Shown here in pieces: positions 26,119 through 35,469 of a DNA stretch of 64,000 nucleotides. Origin of the DNA: Caproicibacter sp047777415 (GTDB lineage Bacteria > Bacillota > Clostridia > Oscillospirales > Acutalibacteraceae); assembly GCA_047777415.1 (NCBI GenBank), contig JBKEEO010000001.1, positions 124,001-188,000 on the forward strand, in the 5' to 3' direction. Positions within the stretch are counted from its first letter, which is position 1. Each line of letters opens with the position of its first letter. A model generated the notes under the pieces. It searched no databases and was not told the DNA's origin. It worked only from the letters and a program-made list of their open reading frames with translations. A program made the translations under genes and the position numbers.

Positions 26119-27026
26119 CAAAACGAATCGTCAAAATTGGCAGCCGCAAAAGTAAACTTGCCAGAATTCAGGCCGAGATGGTTGCGGAACTTCTCCGCCG
26201 AAGTCACCCGGAACTGGAAATTAGAATGATTACAATGGATACAACAGGCGACAAGCTCATCGACCGCCCTCTTGATTCCGTCGGTGGAAAAGGTCTTTTT
26301 ACACTTGAATTGGAGCAATGTCTGCGCCGAGGAGATATTGACCTGGCAGTCCACAGTTTAAAAGATATGCCGCAGGAACTCCCTGAAGATTTACCGCTTC
26401 TTGCATATTCCCGCCGCGGTGACCCACGTGACGCATTGGTGCTTCCGCGCGGCTCAGTTTATCGTGGCATGGATTCTCGCTTCTTTGAACAGCCTGTTGG
26501 CTGCTCCAGCGTCAGAAGAACGGTTCAGCTGCGGTGTCTTTGTCCCAAAATTCCGATTACACCGATTCGCGGCAATGTACCCACGCGAATTCAAAAAATG
26601 GATAACGGGCAATACGGTGCCCTGTTGCTTGCCGCGGCAGGACTGAAACGATTGGGATTAACAGAGCGAATCGCTCATATTTTTTTGCCGGATGAAATCA
26701 TCCCCGCTGCAGGACAAGGGATTCTTGCCATTCAGGGACGTTACGATTTTGATAAAGAATTGCTAAATGATGTTGATGACCCTGACGGACGCTGCGCCGC
26801 GCAGGCAGAGAGAGCCGTAATTGCGGGGTTAGCCTGCGGATGCGGTTCCCCTGCCGCGGCATACTGTACTGTTATGAATAACGAAATCAAAATTACCGGA
26901 TTTTATATGGATCCTGTTACGAACCAAACGGCTAAAGAAAGTGTGGCCGGCACTCGTGAGGAGTGGCGGAAACTGGCCGACAAATTATCTTCCACTCTGA
27001 TAAGGGAGGCGACGGAGCATGCCTGA
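26115..27026 (+). CDS. hemC: Porphobilinogen deaminase (hydroxymethylbilane synthase)
   Basis: 303 residues. IGSRKSKLARIQA at the N-terminus, DTTGDK, KGLFTLELEQCL and DLAVHSLKDMP in domain 1. The dipyrromethane cofactor cysteine lies in GLACGCGSPAAAYC; Cys241 or Cys243 is the attachment site, and the presence of two close cysteines makes the choice uncertain. It polymerises four porphobilinogens to hydroxymethylbilane. Its stop overlaps the start of the cobA-hemD fusion by 8 nt. Confidence 0.94.
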   Translation: MTKRIVKIGSRKSKLARIQAEMVAELLRRSHPELEIRMITMDTTGDKLIDRPLDSVGGKGLFTLELEQCLRRGDIDLAVHSLKDMPQELPEDLPLLAYSRRGDPRDALVLPRGSVYRGMDSRFFEQPVGCSSVRRTVQLRCLCPKIPITPIRGNVPTRIQKMDNGQYGALLLAAAGLKRLGLTERIAHIFLPDEIIPAAGQGILAIQGRYDFDKELLNDVDDPDGRCAAQAERAVIAGLACGCGSPAAAYCTVMNNEIKITGFYMDPVTNQTAKESVAGTREEWRKLADKLSSTLIREATEHA

Positions 27027-28521
27027 ACAGCACGGAAAAGTCTGGCTTGTGGGTGCCGGTCCTTCGGACCCCGGATTGATGACCCTGCGCGGGTATGAAC
27101 TGCTGCAAACCGCGGATGTTGTGGTGTATGACAGGTTGGTCGGCTATTCTATTCCTGCCATGATTCCAGACTCCGCCGAAAAAATTTATGTTGGTAAATG
27201 CTCGGGGCGGCATCCTATTCCACAGCATGAAATTAATCAAATCCTTGTAAGGGAAGCTTTGGCAGGAAAACGGGTTGTGCGTCTAAAGGGCGGGGATCCA
27301 TTTCTATTCGGACGAGGCGGTGAGGAAATTGCAGAACTCCGTCGACATCATATCCCCTACGAAGTGGTTTCGGGCGTCCCTTCCGCGATTGCGGTTCCGG
27401 CATATGCCGGAATACCTGTGACGCACCGCAGCGGTGGAAATTCCCTGCACATTTTCACAGGCCACCATGCTGCGGGAAAAAATGCGAAACTGGATTTCTC
27501 TATTTTATCAAAATTGAATGGTACTTTGGTTTTTCTGATGTCCGTAGCCTCTGCGGAATTCATCTGCAAAGGGCTGTTAGAAGCCGGCATGGCGCAAGAC
27601 ACTCCGGCTGCTGTGATTGAAAACGGAACAACCGCACGTCAGAGAACGGTTTCTGCCACACTAAATACCCTTGCCGAACAAATTGTGACTCAGAAAATTC
27701 ATTCTCCCGCCATTCTTGTCATTGGAGAAAACGCCTCCTTTGCCGGGCAATTTTCCTGGGTGCAGAACAATCCGCTGTACGGCAAGCGAATTATTGTAAC
27801 ACGGCCGCGAACGCACTGTATGGATTTTTGCAGAAAAATTCGGGCACTTGGCGGAGAGGCGGTTGTTGTGCCGTGCATTCAAACAGTTCCGTGTCATCAA
27901 AATAAAATGGCCGCTGTCATGGAACGGCTCAGCCACTTTACATGGGTGACATTTTCCAGTGCCACGGGCGTCAATTTGTTTTTTCAGGCTTTGCATAAAG
28001 CCGGAAAAGACAGTCGTGCATTGAGTCAAATCAAAGTGGCAGCAATTGGTTCTGCCACAGCAAAAGCACTGAAAAAGCATGGAATATTTGCCGATTTAAT
28101 CCCTAATAAATTCGACAGTCTCCACTTTTCGCAGGCGCTCAATAAGGTGATGGATTCCAAAGATTGTGTCCTTGTAATACGTCCTTTGGAAGGCTCTTCA
28201 CAGTTGGAGGAGCAGTTTCTTCGGAAAGATATCCCTTTTGAAGCTGTTTCCTGCTACAAAACAGAACTGGTACAGAATGATGAAAACAGTTTCCCTGAAA
28301 TACGGAAAATCATTGAGGACGGAAATTTTGATCTGATTACATTTACCAGTGCCTCAACCGTCAAGGGCTTTGTTCAACTGTTTCCAAACCTTGATTTCTC
28401 CCATTGCACAGCTGTATGTATCGGTCCTGAAACGGCGGCAGAGGCAAACAAATATGGATTTCATACCATTGTGGCTCGTGTTTCCACAATGGACGGCATG
28501 TTAGAAACCATGACACAATAG
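27019..28521 (+). CDS. cobA-hemD: Fused uroporphyrinogen-III C-methyltransferase and uroporphyrinogen-III synthase
   Basis: 500 residues in two domains. Residues about 7-245 are a SAM-dependent tetrapyrrole methylase: VWLVGAGPSDPGLMTLRGYELL, VVVYDRLV, GGDPFLFGRGGEE, GIPVTHR and TLVFLMSV. Residues about 255-500 are HemD: IIVTRPRTHCMDFCRKIRALGGEAVVVP, THWV-type site TWVTFSSATGV and LITFTSASTVKGF. The protein closes hydroxymethylbilane to uroporphyrinogen III and methylates it to precorrin-2, committing flux to siroheme or cobalamin. The fusion is common in Clostridia. hemB follows after 45 nt. Confidence 0.94.
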   Translation: MPEQHGKVWLVGAGPSDPGLMTLRGYELLQTADVVVYDRLVGYSIPAMIPDSAEKIYVGKCSGRHPIPQHEINQILVREALAGKRVVRLKGGDPFLFGRGGEEIAELRRHHIPYEVVSGVPSAIAVPAYAGIPVTHRSGGNSLHIFTGHHAAGKNAKLDFSILSKLNGTLVFLMSVASAEFICKGLLEAGMAQDTPAAVIENGTTARQRTVSATLNTLAEQIVTQKIHSPAILVIGENASFAGQFSWVQNNPLYGKRIIVTRPRTHCMDFCRKIRALGGEAVVVPCIQTVPCHQNKMAAVMERLSHFTWVTFSSATGVNLFFQALHKAGKDSRALSQIKVAAIGSATAKALKKHGIFADLIPNKFDSLHFSQALNKVMDSKDCVLVIRPLEGSSQLEEQFLRKDIPFEAVSCYKTELVQNDENSFPEIRKIIEDGNFDLITFTSASTVKGFVQLFPNLDFSHCTAVCIGPETAAEANKYGFHTIVARVSTMDGMLETMTQ

Positions 28522-28566
28522 CAGTAAACTGCAAAATAGAAACCATGTCAATGACAGGAGGAAAAT

Positions 28567-29550
28567 ATGGAACTGAGGAAAAGGCCAAGAAGACTGCGCG
28601 TCGATTCTGCCATAAGAAATTTAGTTCGAGAAACGCGGGTTTCAAAAAATGCGTTGATGTACCCCCTGTTTGTCAAAGAAGGCACTCATGTGCTGGAAGA
28701 CATTCCTTCTTTGGAAGGACAGAAACGATGCAGTCCGGACCAGTTGCCCTTTTTGCTGGAACCGGTCGTCAAATCCGGAATTCAAAGCGTTCTGCTGTTT
28801 GGCCTGCCACGCAGCAAAGATGAACTTGGCAGCGAAGCGTACAACGAAAATGGCGTTGTACAGCAAGCCATTCGCATACTAAAAAAAGAATATCCGTCTC
28901 TAAAAGTGGCAACTGATGTTTGCCTTTGTGAGTACACCAGCCATGGACATTGCGGAATTCTGGACGGGAAAACGGTGGACAATGACAAGACTGTTCAGCT
29001 ATTGTGCAAAACTGCACTTTCTCATGCTCAAGCGGGAGCGGATATCATTGCTCCATCCGATATGATGGACGGGCGTGTTGGCGCCATTCGGCAGACGCTT
29101 GATGAAAACGGATTTTCCGGCTGTGCCATTATGGCCTATTCTGTGAAATACGCATCCGCTTTTTACGGGCCTTTCCGCGCGGCCGCAGACTCCGCCCCGG
29201 CATTTGGCGACCGAAAAGGTTATCAAATGGATTATCATAATAGCCGGGAAGCGATTCGAGAAGCAGCGCTGGACGTAGAAGAAGGTGCGGATATTCTCAT
29301 GGTGAAACCGGCTTTGTCCTATTTAGATATCATCAGCCGGATCCGTTCCTCTTTCACTCTGCCGTTGGCAGCTTACAGCGTAAGTGGAGAATATGCCATG
29401 TTTAAAGCTGCGTCCCGCATGGGATTGGTGAATGAGTCGGAAATCGTATGCGAATCCGCTGTAAGCGTCTTCCGCGCAGGTGCCGATATTCTTATCAGTT
29501 ATTATGCACCGCAGTTGGCGCAATGGATGGATGAAGGGAGAATCGGCTGA
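28567..29550 (+). CDS. hemB: Delta-aminolevulinic acid dehydratase (porphobilinogen synthase)
   Basis: 327 residues. Zinc-type cysteine site C119-x-C121 and C129 in DVCLCEYTSHGHCG, the two active-site lysines Lys194 (YSVKYASAFYG) and Lys247 (LMVKPALSYLD), and the lid GYQMDYHNSREA. It condenses two 5-aminolevulinates to porphobilinogen. The cysteine triad means a Zn2+-dependent enzyme rather than the Mg2+ type. RBS AGGAGG lies 7 nt upstream; the stop overlaps hemL by one base (TGATGG). Confidence 0.95.
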   Translation: MELRKRPRRLRVDSAIRNLVRETRVSKNALMYPLFVKEGTHVLEDIPSLEGQKRCSPDQLPFLLEPVVKSGIQSVLLFGLPRSKDELGSEAYNENGVVQQAIRILKKEYPSLKVATDVCLCEYTSHGHCGILDGKTVDNDKTVQLLCKTALSHAQAGADIIAPSDMMDGRVGAIRQTLDENGFSGCAIMAYSVKYASAFYGPFRAAADSAPAFGDRKGYQMDYHNSREAIREAALDVEEGADILMVKPALSYLDIISRIRSSFTLPLAAYSVSGEYAMFKAASRMGLVNESEIVCESAVSVFRAGADILISYYAPQLAQWMDEGRIG

Positions 29551-30839
29551 TGGATAAGTCAGAAGAACTGTTTTATCGTGCGACAAAAGTAATTCCCGGC
29601 GGAGTAAACAGTCCCGTTCGGGCTTTTCAAGCTGTGGGTGGAACCCCACGCTTTATTGTTAGCGCTAAGGGGAACAGAATCATAGATGAAGACGGCGTGG
29701 AATATATTGATTATGTAGGATCCTGGGGTCCGATGATCCTTGGCCACGCCCGCAGAGAAATTGTAGAAGCCGTGCAAAATGCCGCATCTAACGGCTTGAG
29801 TTTTGGCGCTGCAACTGCGGCCGAGGTGAAAATGGCAGAACTCATTTGCTCCATGGTGCCGTCGGTAGAAATGGTACGTTTGGTGAATTCGGGTACCGAA
29901 GCTGTAATGAGCGCCATTCGGTTGGCAAGAGCTTTTACCGGCCGAGAAAAGATTATAAAATTTGAAGGCTGCTACCACGGCCACAGCGACTCCATGCTGG
30001 TAAAAGCCGGCTCAGGACTGATGACCGGATCACTCTCAAGCAGTTCGGGAGTTCCGCAGTCCACAGCTTGCGACACACTGGTCGCACAGTTTAATGATAT
30101 TGACAGCGTATCAGCACTTTTTGAACATAACCGAGGGCAAATTGCCGCGGTAATTGTGGAACTGGTGCCTGCTAACATGGGTCTTGTTCTGCCTCAGAAA
30201 TATTTTCTGGAAAATTTAAGAAAACTATGTACCGAAAACGGCGCTTTGCTGATTGCGGACGAAGTTATTACCGGCTTTCGTCTTGCCCCCGGAGGCGCCC
30301 AGGAATTGTTCGGAATTTGCCCGGATTTAACAACCTTCGGTAAAATTATCGGAGGCGGTCTGCCGGTGGGGGCTTTCGGCGGCCGACGAGATATTATGAT
30401 GCTCGTTGCCCCCTGCGGAGATGTCTACCAGGCTGGTACGTTAAGTGGAAACCCATTAGCCACCGCAGCAGGCATCGCGCAATTGACCATCCTAAAGGAG
30501 AATCCGTCTTCCTACACACGTCTGGAATCGCTTACAAAATCTCTGGCTGAAGGCCTCATCCAACTGATTCAAACATACCACGTCCCCGCAACTGTAAATC
30601 AGATTGGCTCTCTTTTCTGCGTGTTTTTTACCGATCGGACAATTACAAATTTCCGGGATACCCTTTCTTGCAATGTGTCTGCTTATGCGTCCTATTTTCA
30701 TCACATGTTAAACCATAGAAATTATATGGCACCTTCTCAGTTTGAAGTAGGATTCGTCAGCGAGGCGCATACAAAAGATGACATCGACCAAACGCTTAAT
30801 GCCGCTGAAGATTTCTTTAAACATGGCTTATGGAAATAG
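29550..30839 (+). CDS. hemL: Glutamate-1-semialdehyde 2,1-aminomutase
   Basis: 429 residues. GGVNSPVRAFQAVGGTPRFI at the N-terminus, LVNSGTEAVMSAIRLAR, CYHGHSDSMLVKAGSG, LIADEVITGFR and the PLP lysine Lys265 in TTFGKIIGGGLPVGAFGG, then YQAGTLSGNPLA. It isomerises glutamate-1-semialdehyde to 5-aminolevulinate. As last gene it completes a route from glutamyl-tRNA to precorrin-2 and siroheme within one operon. No clear terminator is seen directly after it; a decayed IS256-type element follows at about 30,930. Confidence 0.95.
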   Translation: MDKSEELFYRATKVIPGGVNSPVRAFQAVGGTPRFIVSAKGNRIIDEDGVEYIDYVGSWGPMILGHARREIVEAVQNAASNGLSFGAATAAEVKMAELICSMVPSVEMVRLVNSGTEAVMSAIRLARAFTGREKIIKFEGCYHGHSDSMLVKAGSGLMTGSLSSSSGVPQSTACDTLVAQFNDIDSVSALFEHNRGQIAAVIVELVPANMGLVLPQKYFLENLRKLCTENGALLIADEVITGFRLAPGGAQELFGICPDLTTFGKIIGGGLPVGAFGGRRDIMMLVAPCGDVYQAGTLSGNPLATAAGIAQLTILKENPSSYTRLESLTKSLAEGLIQLIQTYHVPATVNQIGSLFCVFFTDRTITNFRDTLSCNVSAYASYFHHMLNHRNYMAPSQFEVGFVSEAHTKDDIDQTLNAAEDFFKHGLWK

Positions 30840-30931
30840 AAGTGTAAAATGAAACCGGGCTCTTATATATTAAAGATAAGCATATTGGCAGTATGTATAC
30901 AAATAAATTCAAATGGAGAGATAAGCACTCC

Positions 30932-31822
30932 GTAATATTTTGTGTAAATTAAATTTTCTTTCAGATAAGAACTCAGATAATTTTTTTGATTTGCAACGTA
31001 AATCAAAAGGTTGGATTTGCTCCTAATTGTCTTATTTTCCTCAAAGCTGCCGAGGAATGCGCGCGAAGCGTGAATGCCAAAACAGCTTTGAGAGAATCCT
31101 AAATTGCAGAGACAATCAGCCTGCCGCTCGGTTGGCAAACAGGATATTTAACTGATTTAAAACTTTGTCCCAATTTCGACATCTGCATGTCCAATGTTCG
31201 ACAATCTTTTTCGACGCCAAATACAACTTTTCCCGCAAGGAATCGTCATTCGTAAAGGATGGCTTATTTTTGGTGATCCTCCGGAACTGGCGATTCAAAC
31301 CCTCAATGATATTTGTTGTATATATGATTTTCCGAATCTCAGCCGGGTATGCGTAAAATGTGGAGAGAATTTTCCAGTTGTCTTCCCAGCTCTTTACACA
31401 GGAAAGATAAGATTTATTACAGTTTTCTTTTGATTTTCGGCTCATATTCACCGTTACGGTCACGGGGAATCTTTACAGGAATCTCTCCAATCTGCGTTTT
31501 TACGGTCTTCTTGGAATACCCGTTTCTGTAATTTTTCGACCCTGCCGTTTCATCAACATTTGACAGTCTCTTGCTTCTTTCGTAGCCTAATTTTTCCTCC
31601 AATTCGCTCTCCATCACTTATTGGAGAACATCGCGGAACATGTCTTTCATTGCTTCCATGATATCTGCAGTGCTGCTAAATTTCTGGCTGTTGACATACT
31701 CCCTTAAAAGTTCTGCCGGTACTCTACTCATTAAAAAGACTTCCCTTCAGACTGATATTTTCTTACCCTCATCCTTGTCTGAAAGAAAGTCTCACATTCA
31801 GCTTTTACACAAATTTTTATGC
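30932..31822. mobile_element. IS256-family element with large internal deletion
   Basis: TAATATTTTGTGTAAATT at 30934-30950 (plus) and TAAAAATTTGTGTAAAAG on the minus strand at about 31802-31820 form imperfect terminal inverted repeats. The space between, about 0.9 kb instead of the usual 1.3 kb or more, holds only the N- and C-terminal pieces of the transposase. Without its middle the element cannot move by itself. Confidence 0.65.
31116..31731 (-). pseudogene. IS256-family transposase with nonsense codon and internal deletion
   Basis: From ATG 31731 the minus strand reads MSRVPAELLREYVNSQKFSS, ADIMEAMKDMFRDVLQ, then a TAA stop, then VMESELEEKLGYERSKR and the IS256 N-terminal motif KTVKTQIGEIPVKIPRDRNGEYEP. 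The frame then jumps to the C-terminal part: LSCVKSWEDNWKILSTFYAYPAEIRKIIYTTNIIEGLNRQFRRITK. The catalytic middle is missing; the joint lies near 31,410-31,440 and is also out of frame. Three independent lesions show it is long dead. Confidence 0.85.
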
Positions 31823-31878
31823 AGTCTTTAATATTGTCGCAGAACCATTGCGAATTGCGCTAACTTGAGATGTGTCAT

Positions 31879-32826
31879 TTAACGATATACAGTATTGAGA
31901 TGATGCAATGCGGCCTCCATTTGCTCCGCGGTGGGCTGTCCTTCAATATCCCCAGGCGTTTCAGTTGCTAATGCACCTGCTATGTTTCCCATTTTGCCAC
32001 AGATGTCAATATCACGTCCTTGCAGTACTCCCGCTAGGAAACCCGCATTGAAGGCATCTCCGGCGCCAATAGTTTCCAGACGTTGGCATGGATACGGTTC
32101 GATATGTTTTCGAATGGCTGAATTGCCCACAACAGAGCCGTTGGCTCCATCTTTTACCGCAATCAAAGCATGCGGATTATTCTCCAGTATTATATCGAAT
32201 AGATGGTTGATTTCGCGCGTATGAAAGAGAATTTCCGCTTCATCTAAACCCATTAAAACAATGTCTGCCTGTAAGGTCAGTTCCCGGATTACAGATGAAT
32301 AGTCCGTTGTTTTCCAAAGTTTTTTGCGCACGTTCGGATCAAAGCTGATCAACATGCGCTTTTCTTTTGCAATTTCAATGCTTTCGTTAACAGTTTGCAA
32401 ACAGCTTGATGACAGAACCGGTGTAATCCCAGTTAAATGTAATATTTCCGCTCCATTAAAATATGATTCGTCTAAATCATCCGGTGACAGAAAACTGGCT
32501 GCTGAATTCTCACGATAATAAAAAACACTGGTCTCTCTGGAAGATCGCTGTTTCAGCATTAGCCCCGTACGATGTTGCGAGTCAATTTTAACATGAGTAC
32601 AGTCCACTCCCTCACTCCTGATATTATTGAGGATATATCTTCCCAATTCGTCATCGCCCAGTTTGCCAATCCATCCGGATGAGCAGCCGAGTTTCTGAAC
32701 ACCAATTGCAACATTACTTTCTGCACCTGCGATTCTTGCAGTGTAATTTGTTACATATCGTAATGGGCCAATGGAATCCGGTGTAAAGCACACCATTGTT
32801 TCCCCTAACGTTAATAACTGTGGCAT
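31879..32826 (-). CDS. PfkB-family sugar kinase, 2-keto-3-deoxygluconate kinase-like
   Basis: 315 residues. PfkB signature 1 region with AGAESNVAIGVQKLGCSSGWIGKLGDDELGRYI, and the C-terminal signature ETIGAGDAFNAGFLAGVL whose Asp is the catalytic base. Close to KdgK, which phosphorylates 2-keto-3-deoxy sugar acids at C6. With the adjacent KDPG-type aldolase it would give pyruvate and a triose phosphate. ATG 32826 has GGAG about 10 nt upstream; the frame runs a little further upstream without RBS. Last gene of the minus-strand sugar-acid locus. Confidence 0.87.
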   Translation of the reverse strand: MPQLLTLGETMVCFTPDSIGPLRYVTNYTARIAGAESNVAIGVQKLGCSSGWIGKLGDDELGRYILNNIRSEGVDCTHVKIDSQHRTGLMLKQRSSRETSVFYYRENSAASFLSPDDLDESYFNGAEILHLTGITPVLSSSCLQTVNESIEIAKEKRMLISFDPNVRKKLWKTTDYSSVIRELTLQADIVLMGLDEAEILFHTREINHLFDIILENNPHALIAVKDGANGSVVGNSAIRKHIEPYPCQRLETIGAGDAFNAGFLAGVLQGRDIDICGKMGNIAGALATETPGDIEGQPTAEQMEAALHHLNTVYR

Positions 32827-32898
32827 CAGCAGCGCTCTCCTTTCGACCATATCTCGTAAGCGAACTCATATTTGTGGGTTTCCTTACATGAAACTTTG

Positions 32899-33549
32899 TT
32901 AGCTTTTGTGCAAGGCACAACAGAATTCATGCGCTAATGTGGTGATTTGTTCATAGTTTTCGCGGTCAATAGCCTGTTTTGGAAACAACGGAGTTCCTAT
33001 TCCAAAACCTTTCACCCCAGCTTGTATAAACTCGGGTATATTTTGCGGGTGAATCCCTCCAACAGCGAGCAGTGGAATGTGAGAAAGGGGCGCTGTCACT
33101 GATTTAATATAGCTTGCTCCAAGATGAGAGGCAGGAAAAATCTTAATATAGTCGGCACCGAACGCATATGCTTGAGCAATTTCTGTCGGAGTCATTGCAC
33201 CAATCACTGTAGTCATTCCTAGCTTTTTCGACAGTTCAATGACTTCGCGGTTGGTATTTGGTGTGACAATCATACGTGCACCCGCATCATATGCAGTCTG
33301 TACTTGCTCCGGAGTTAATACAGTACCTGCACCGATTAACATTTTGTCACCAAATGTATTAGTAAGATTGGAAAGTTTTCGTCTTAAAACTGCGCATGGG
33401 TCAACAGTATCTTGCTCAAATGTACACTCTATGACCCGTACTCCACCATCATACACGGCCTTTGCCGCAGGTATAATTTTTTCAAGCGGAATGCCTCGCA
33501 TAATTGCGATGATTCCAGTTTGTTCTATAAGCTGATTTTTCATTATCAT
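32899..33549 (-). CDS. 2-keto-3-deoxy-6-phosphogluconate (KDPG/KHG-type) aldolase
   Basis: 216 residues. IIAIMRGIPLEKIIPAAKAVYDGGVRVIECTFE with the catalytic Glu41 region, LIGAGTVLTPEQVQTAYDAGARMIVTP, and the Schiff-base lysine Lys136 in ADYIKIFPASHLG; then VGGIHPQNIPEFIQAG for phosphate binding. Class I aldolase that splits a 2-keto-3-deoxy-6-phospho sugar acid to pyruvate and glyceraldehyde-3-phosphate. The sugar stereochemistry (gluconate or galactonate type) cannot be read from sequence. RBS is weak at both possible starts (33549 and 33543). Confidence 0.9.
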   Translation of the reverse strand: MIMKNQLIEQTGIIAIMRGIPLEKIIPAAKAVYDGGVRVIECTFEQDTVDPCAVLRRKLSNLTNTFGDKMLIGAGTVLTPEQVQTAYDAGARMIVTPNTNREVIELSKKLGMTTVIGAMTPTEIAQAYAFGADYIKIFPASHLGASYIKSVTAPLSHIPLLAVGGIHPQNIPEFIQAGVKGFGIGTPLFPKQAIDRENYEQITTLAHEFCCALHKS

Positions 33550-33615
33550 TCACACTTTCTAAACAACATCATACTGTACTTTCCCAAAGGATTCAGAACC
33601 GGCTGGTAAGTTTTA

Positions 33616-34893
33616 CTATTTCGTTCCAAGAGTAGCATATGGCAAGAACGTAACAATCTGCGGCACAAATGTAATCAATAAGAGTATACCTATCAAAAGC
33701 AAAATATACGGCCAGATAGCCTTTACAATTTTTTCAAAAGGAACTTTTGCCACAGAGGACAGCACATACAAAACCATCCCAATTGGTGGTGTCAATAGGC
33801 CAATCATCAGATTTAGAATGCACATGATTCCAAAATGAATCGGATCAATTCCGAATGTAAGGCAGATTGGCATCAAAATAGGCGTTAAGATAGAAATTGC
33901 AGCAGCCGTTTCCATAAATGTGCCGACAACTACCAAAATGATATTGATTAAAAGTAAAGCTACGATTGGGTTATTGATATTTTTGAGCATAAATGTGCTC
34001 ATAGATTGAGGAACCTGCTCAATGGTAAGAATCCATGCAAAAATACTTGCAGATGCAATAATGAACATTACATTGACCGTGTTCGCTGCGGTTTCCAGCA
34101 CAATGTTTGGAATAGCACTCAGTTTGAGTTCTCTTGTTGTTAAGGTTAAAATTAAGGCATACACCACTGCAATTACAGCTGCTTCTGTAGGGGTGTAAAT
34201 ACCGCTCATAATGCCTCCAATGATAATCACTGGAGTCAGCAGAGGAAACAAAGCCTGAATAAAGGAATGTCCAACTTCATGGGGAGTGGGAAAAGCACGG
34301 TGCGGGTAATGCCTCTTTTTACTTTGAATATAAACGAAAACACCCATAGCAATTGCCATCAGGAGCCCGGGCACTAGTCCACCCAAAAATAACATACCAA
34401 TGGAAACGCCACCGGAAACGCCAAACAAAATAGCGGGTGTACTTGGCGGTATAATTGGGCCTATGATGGAGGATGCGCCTGTGATGGCCAGACTAAAATC
34501 TTCATCATATCCTTCGTCTTTCATGGCCTGGAGTTCAATTGCACCTAATCCACCTGCATCCGCAATTGCCGCACCGGACATTCCTGAAAAGATAACGGAG
34601 GACGCAATGTTTGCATGCCCCAATCCACCTGGGATCCAACCAACGATTGTATTAGCAAATCCAAAAATCTTTTTTGTAATTCCTCCGGTATTCATCACAT
34701 TTGCGGCCAAAATAAAGAAAGGGACTGAAATTAGGACAAAGGATTCACTGATTGCACTGGTAGTCGTTTGAAATGCCATTTGCATAGGAATGTCGTGTGT
34801 CATCAAATATAAAACTGAACTGAACAGAAGGGAATTTGCAATAGGTACTCCCAACAACATCATTACCAAAAAAGAAATCAATAATAGTATCAT
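33616..34893 (-). CDS. dctM: TRAP transporter large permease (DctM)
   Basis: 425 residues with about 12 membrane segments. LLISFLVMMLLGVPIANSLLFSS, IIGPIIPPSTPAILFGVSGGVSIGMLFLGGLVPGLLM, IMSGIYTPTEAAVIAVVYAL and NLMIGLLTPPIGMVLYVLSSVAKVP are textbook DctM motifs. It is the transport subunit driven by an ion gradient and loaded by the DctP binding protein. It overlaps dctQ by 4 nt (34890-34893), indicating translational coupling. Confidence 0.94.
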   Translation of the reverse strand: MILLLISFLVMMLLGVPIANSLLFSSVLYLMTHDIPMQMAFQTTTSAISESFVLISVPFFILAANVMNTGGITKKIFGFANTIVGWIPGGLGHANIASSVIFSGMSGAAIADAGGLGAIELQAMKDEGYDEDFSLAITGASSIIGPIIPPSTPAILFGVSGGVSIGMLFLGGLVPGLLMAIAMGVFVYIQSKKRHYPHRAFPTPHEVGHSFIQALFPLLTPVIIIGGIMSGIYTPTEAAVIAVVYALILTLTTRELKLSAIPNIVLETAANTVNVMFIIASASIFAWILTIEQVPQSMSTFMLKNINNPIVALLLINIILVVVGTFMETAAAISILTPILMPICLTFGIDPIHFGIMCILNLMIGLLTPPIGMVLYVLSSVAKVPFEKIVKAIWPYILLLIGILLLITFVPQIVTFLPYATLGTK

Positions 34894-35390
34894 CTCATCT
34901 CAGCCTTCTTCTCTTTCAAGTCCCAGATTTGTGCAATCCCCTGCATAACCAGCCGAATGGCAGCCAAAATCAGGCCAATTGGCAATGCTATGTAAATTAG
35001 GTGCATCGGAATCTGTGTCGCAGTTGACAAAACATAAGTTTGCGTTTGTAAAAATGAGTTACACTGCGGTGCAAGGAATACAAATATTCCTGCAGAGAAA
35101 AACGATATGCAAATGTCTAAGATTTTTCTCACTATTACTGGAAATTTATTAATTAAAAACTCCATACGGATGTGTGTTCCTTTGCTGATGCCAAAGCTGA
35201 TGCCAATAAAGGTTAAATAGACAAAAAGATATCGTGCAACTTCTTCACTCCAAACTAAAGGACTGTTAAATACATATCTCATCAAAACTTGGGCAAACAG
35301 TACCACTAGCATAACTAATATTGTTGTAATCATAACCGCGTTTTCAATTTTTGACAAAATCCAATCAACATATTTTAATACAGCTTTCAT
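34890..35390 (-). CDS. dctQ: TRAP transporter small permease (DctQ)
   Basis: 166 residues with four membrane segments. VLFAQVLMRYVFNSPLVWSEEVARYLFVYLTFIGISFGISKGTHIRMEFL is the DctQ signature. It assembles with DctM in the membrane. ATG 35390 has AAGGAGG about 7 nt upstream, and the longer open frame to 35438 lacks one. It lies 79 nt downstream of dctP. Confidence 0.92.
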   Translation of the reverse strand: MKAVLKYVDWILSKIENAVMITTILVMLVVLFAQVLMRYVFNSPLVWSEEVARYLFVYLTFIGISFGISKGTHIRMEFLINKFPVIVRKILDICISFFSAGIFVFLAPQCNSFLQTQTYVLSTATQIPMHLIYIALPIGLILAAIRLVMQGIAQIWDLKEKKAEMR

Positions 35391-35469
35391 ATTTACCTCC
35401 TTTTTCTGGAGACTTGAAAGGAGTGGATGCAAAGTCACTGTTTTGGCTTTGCATCCAACAATTTAAGGT

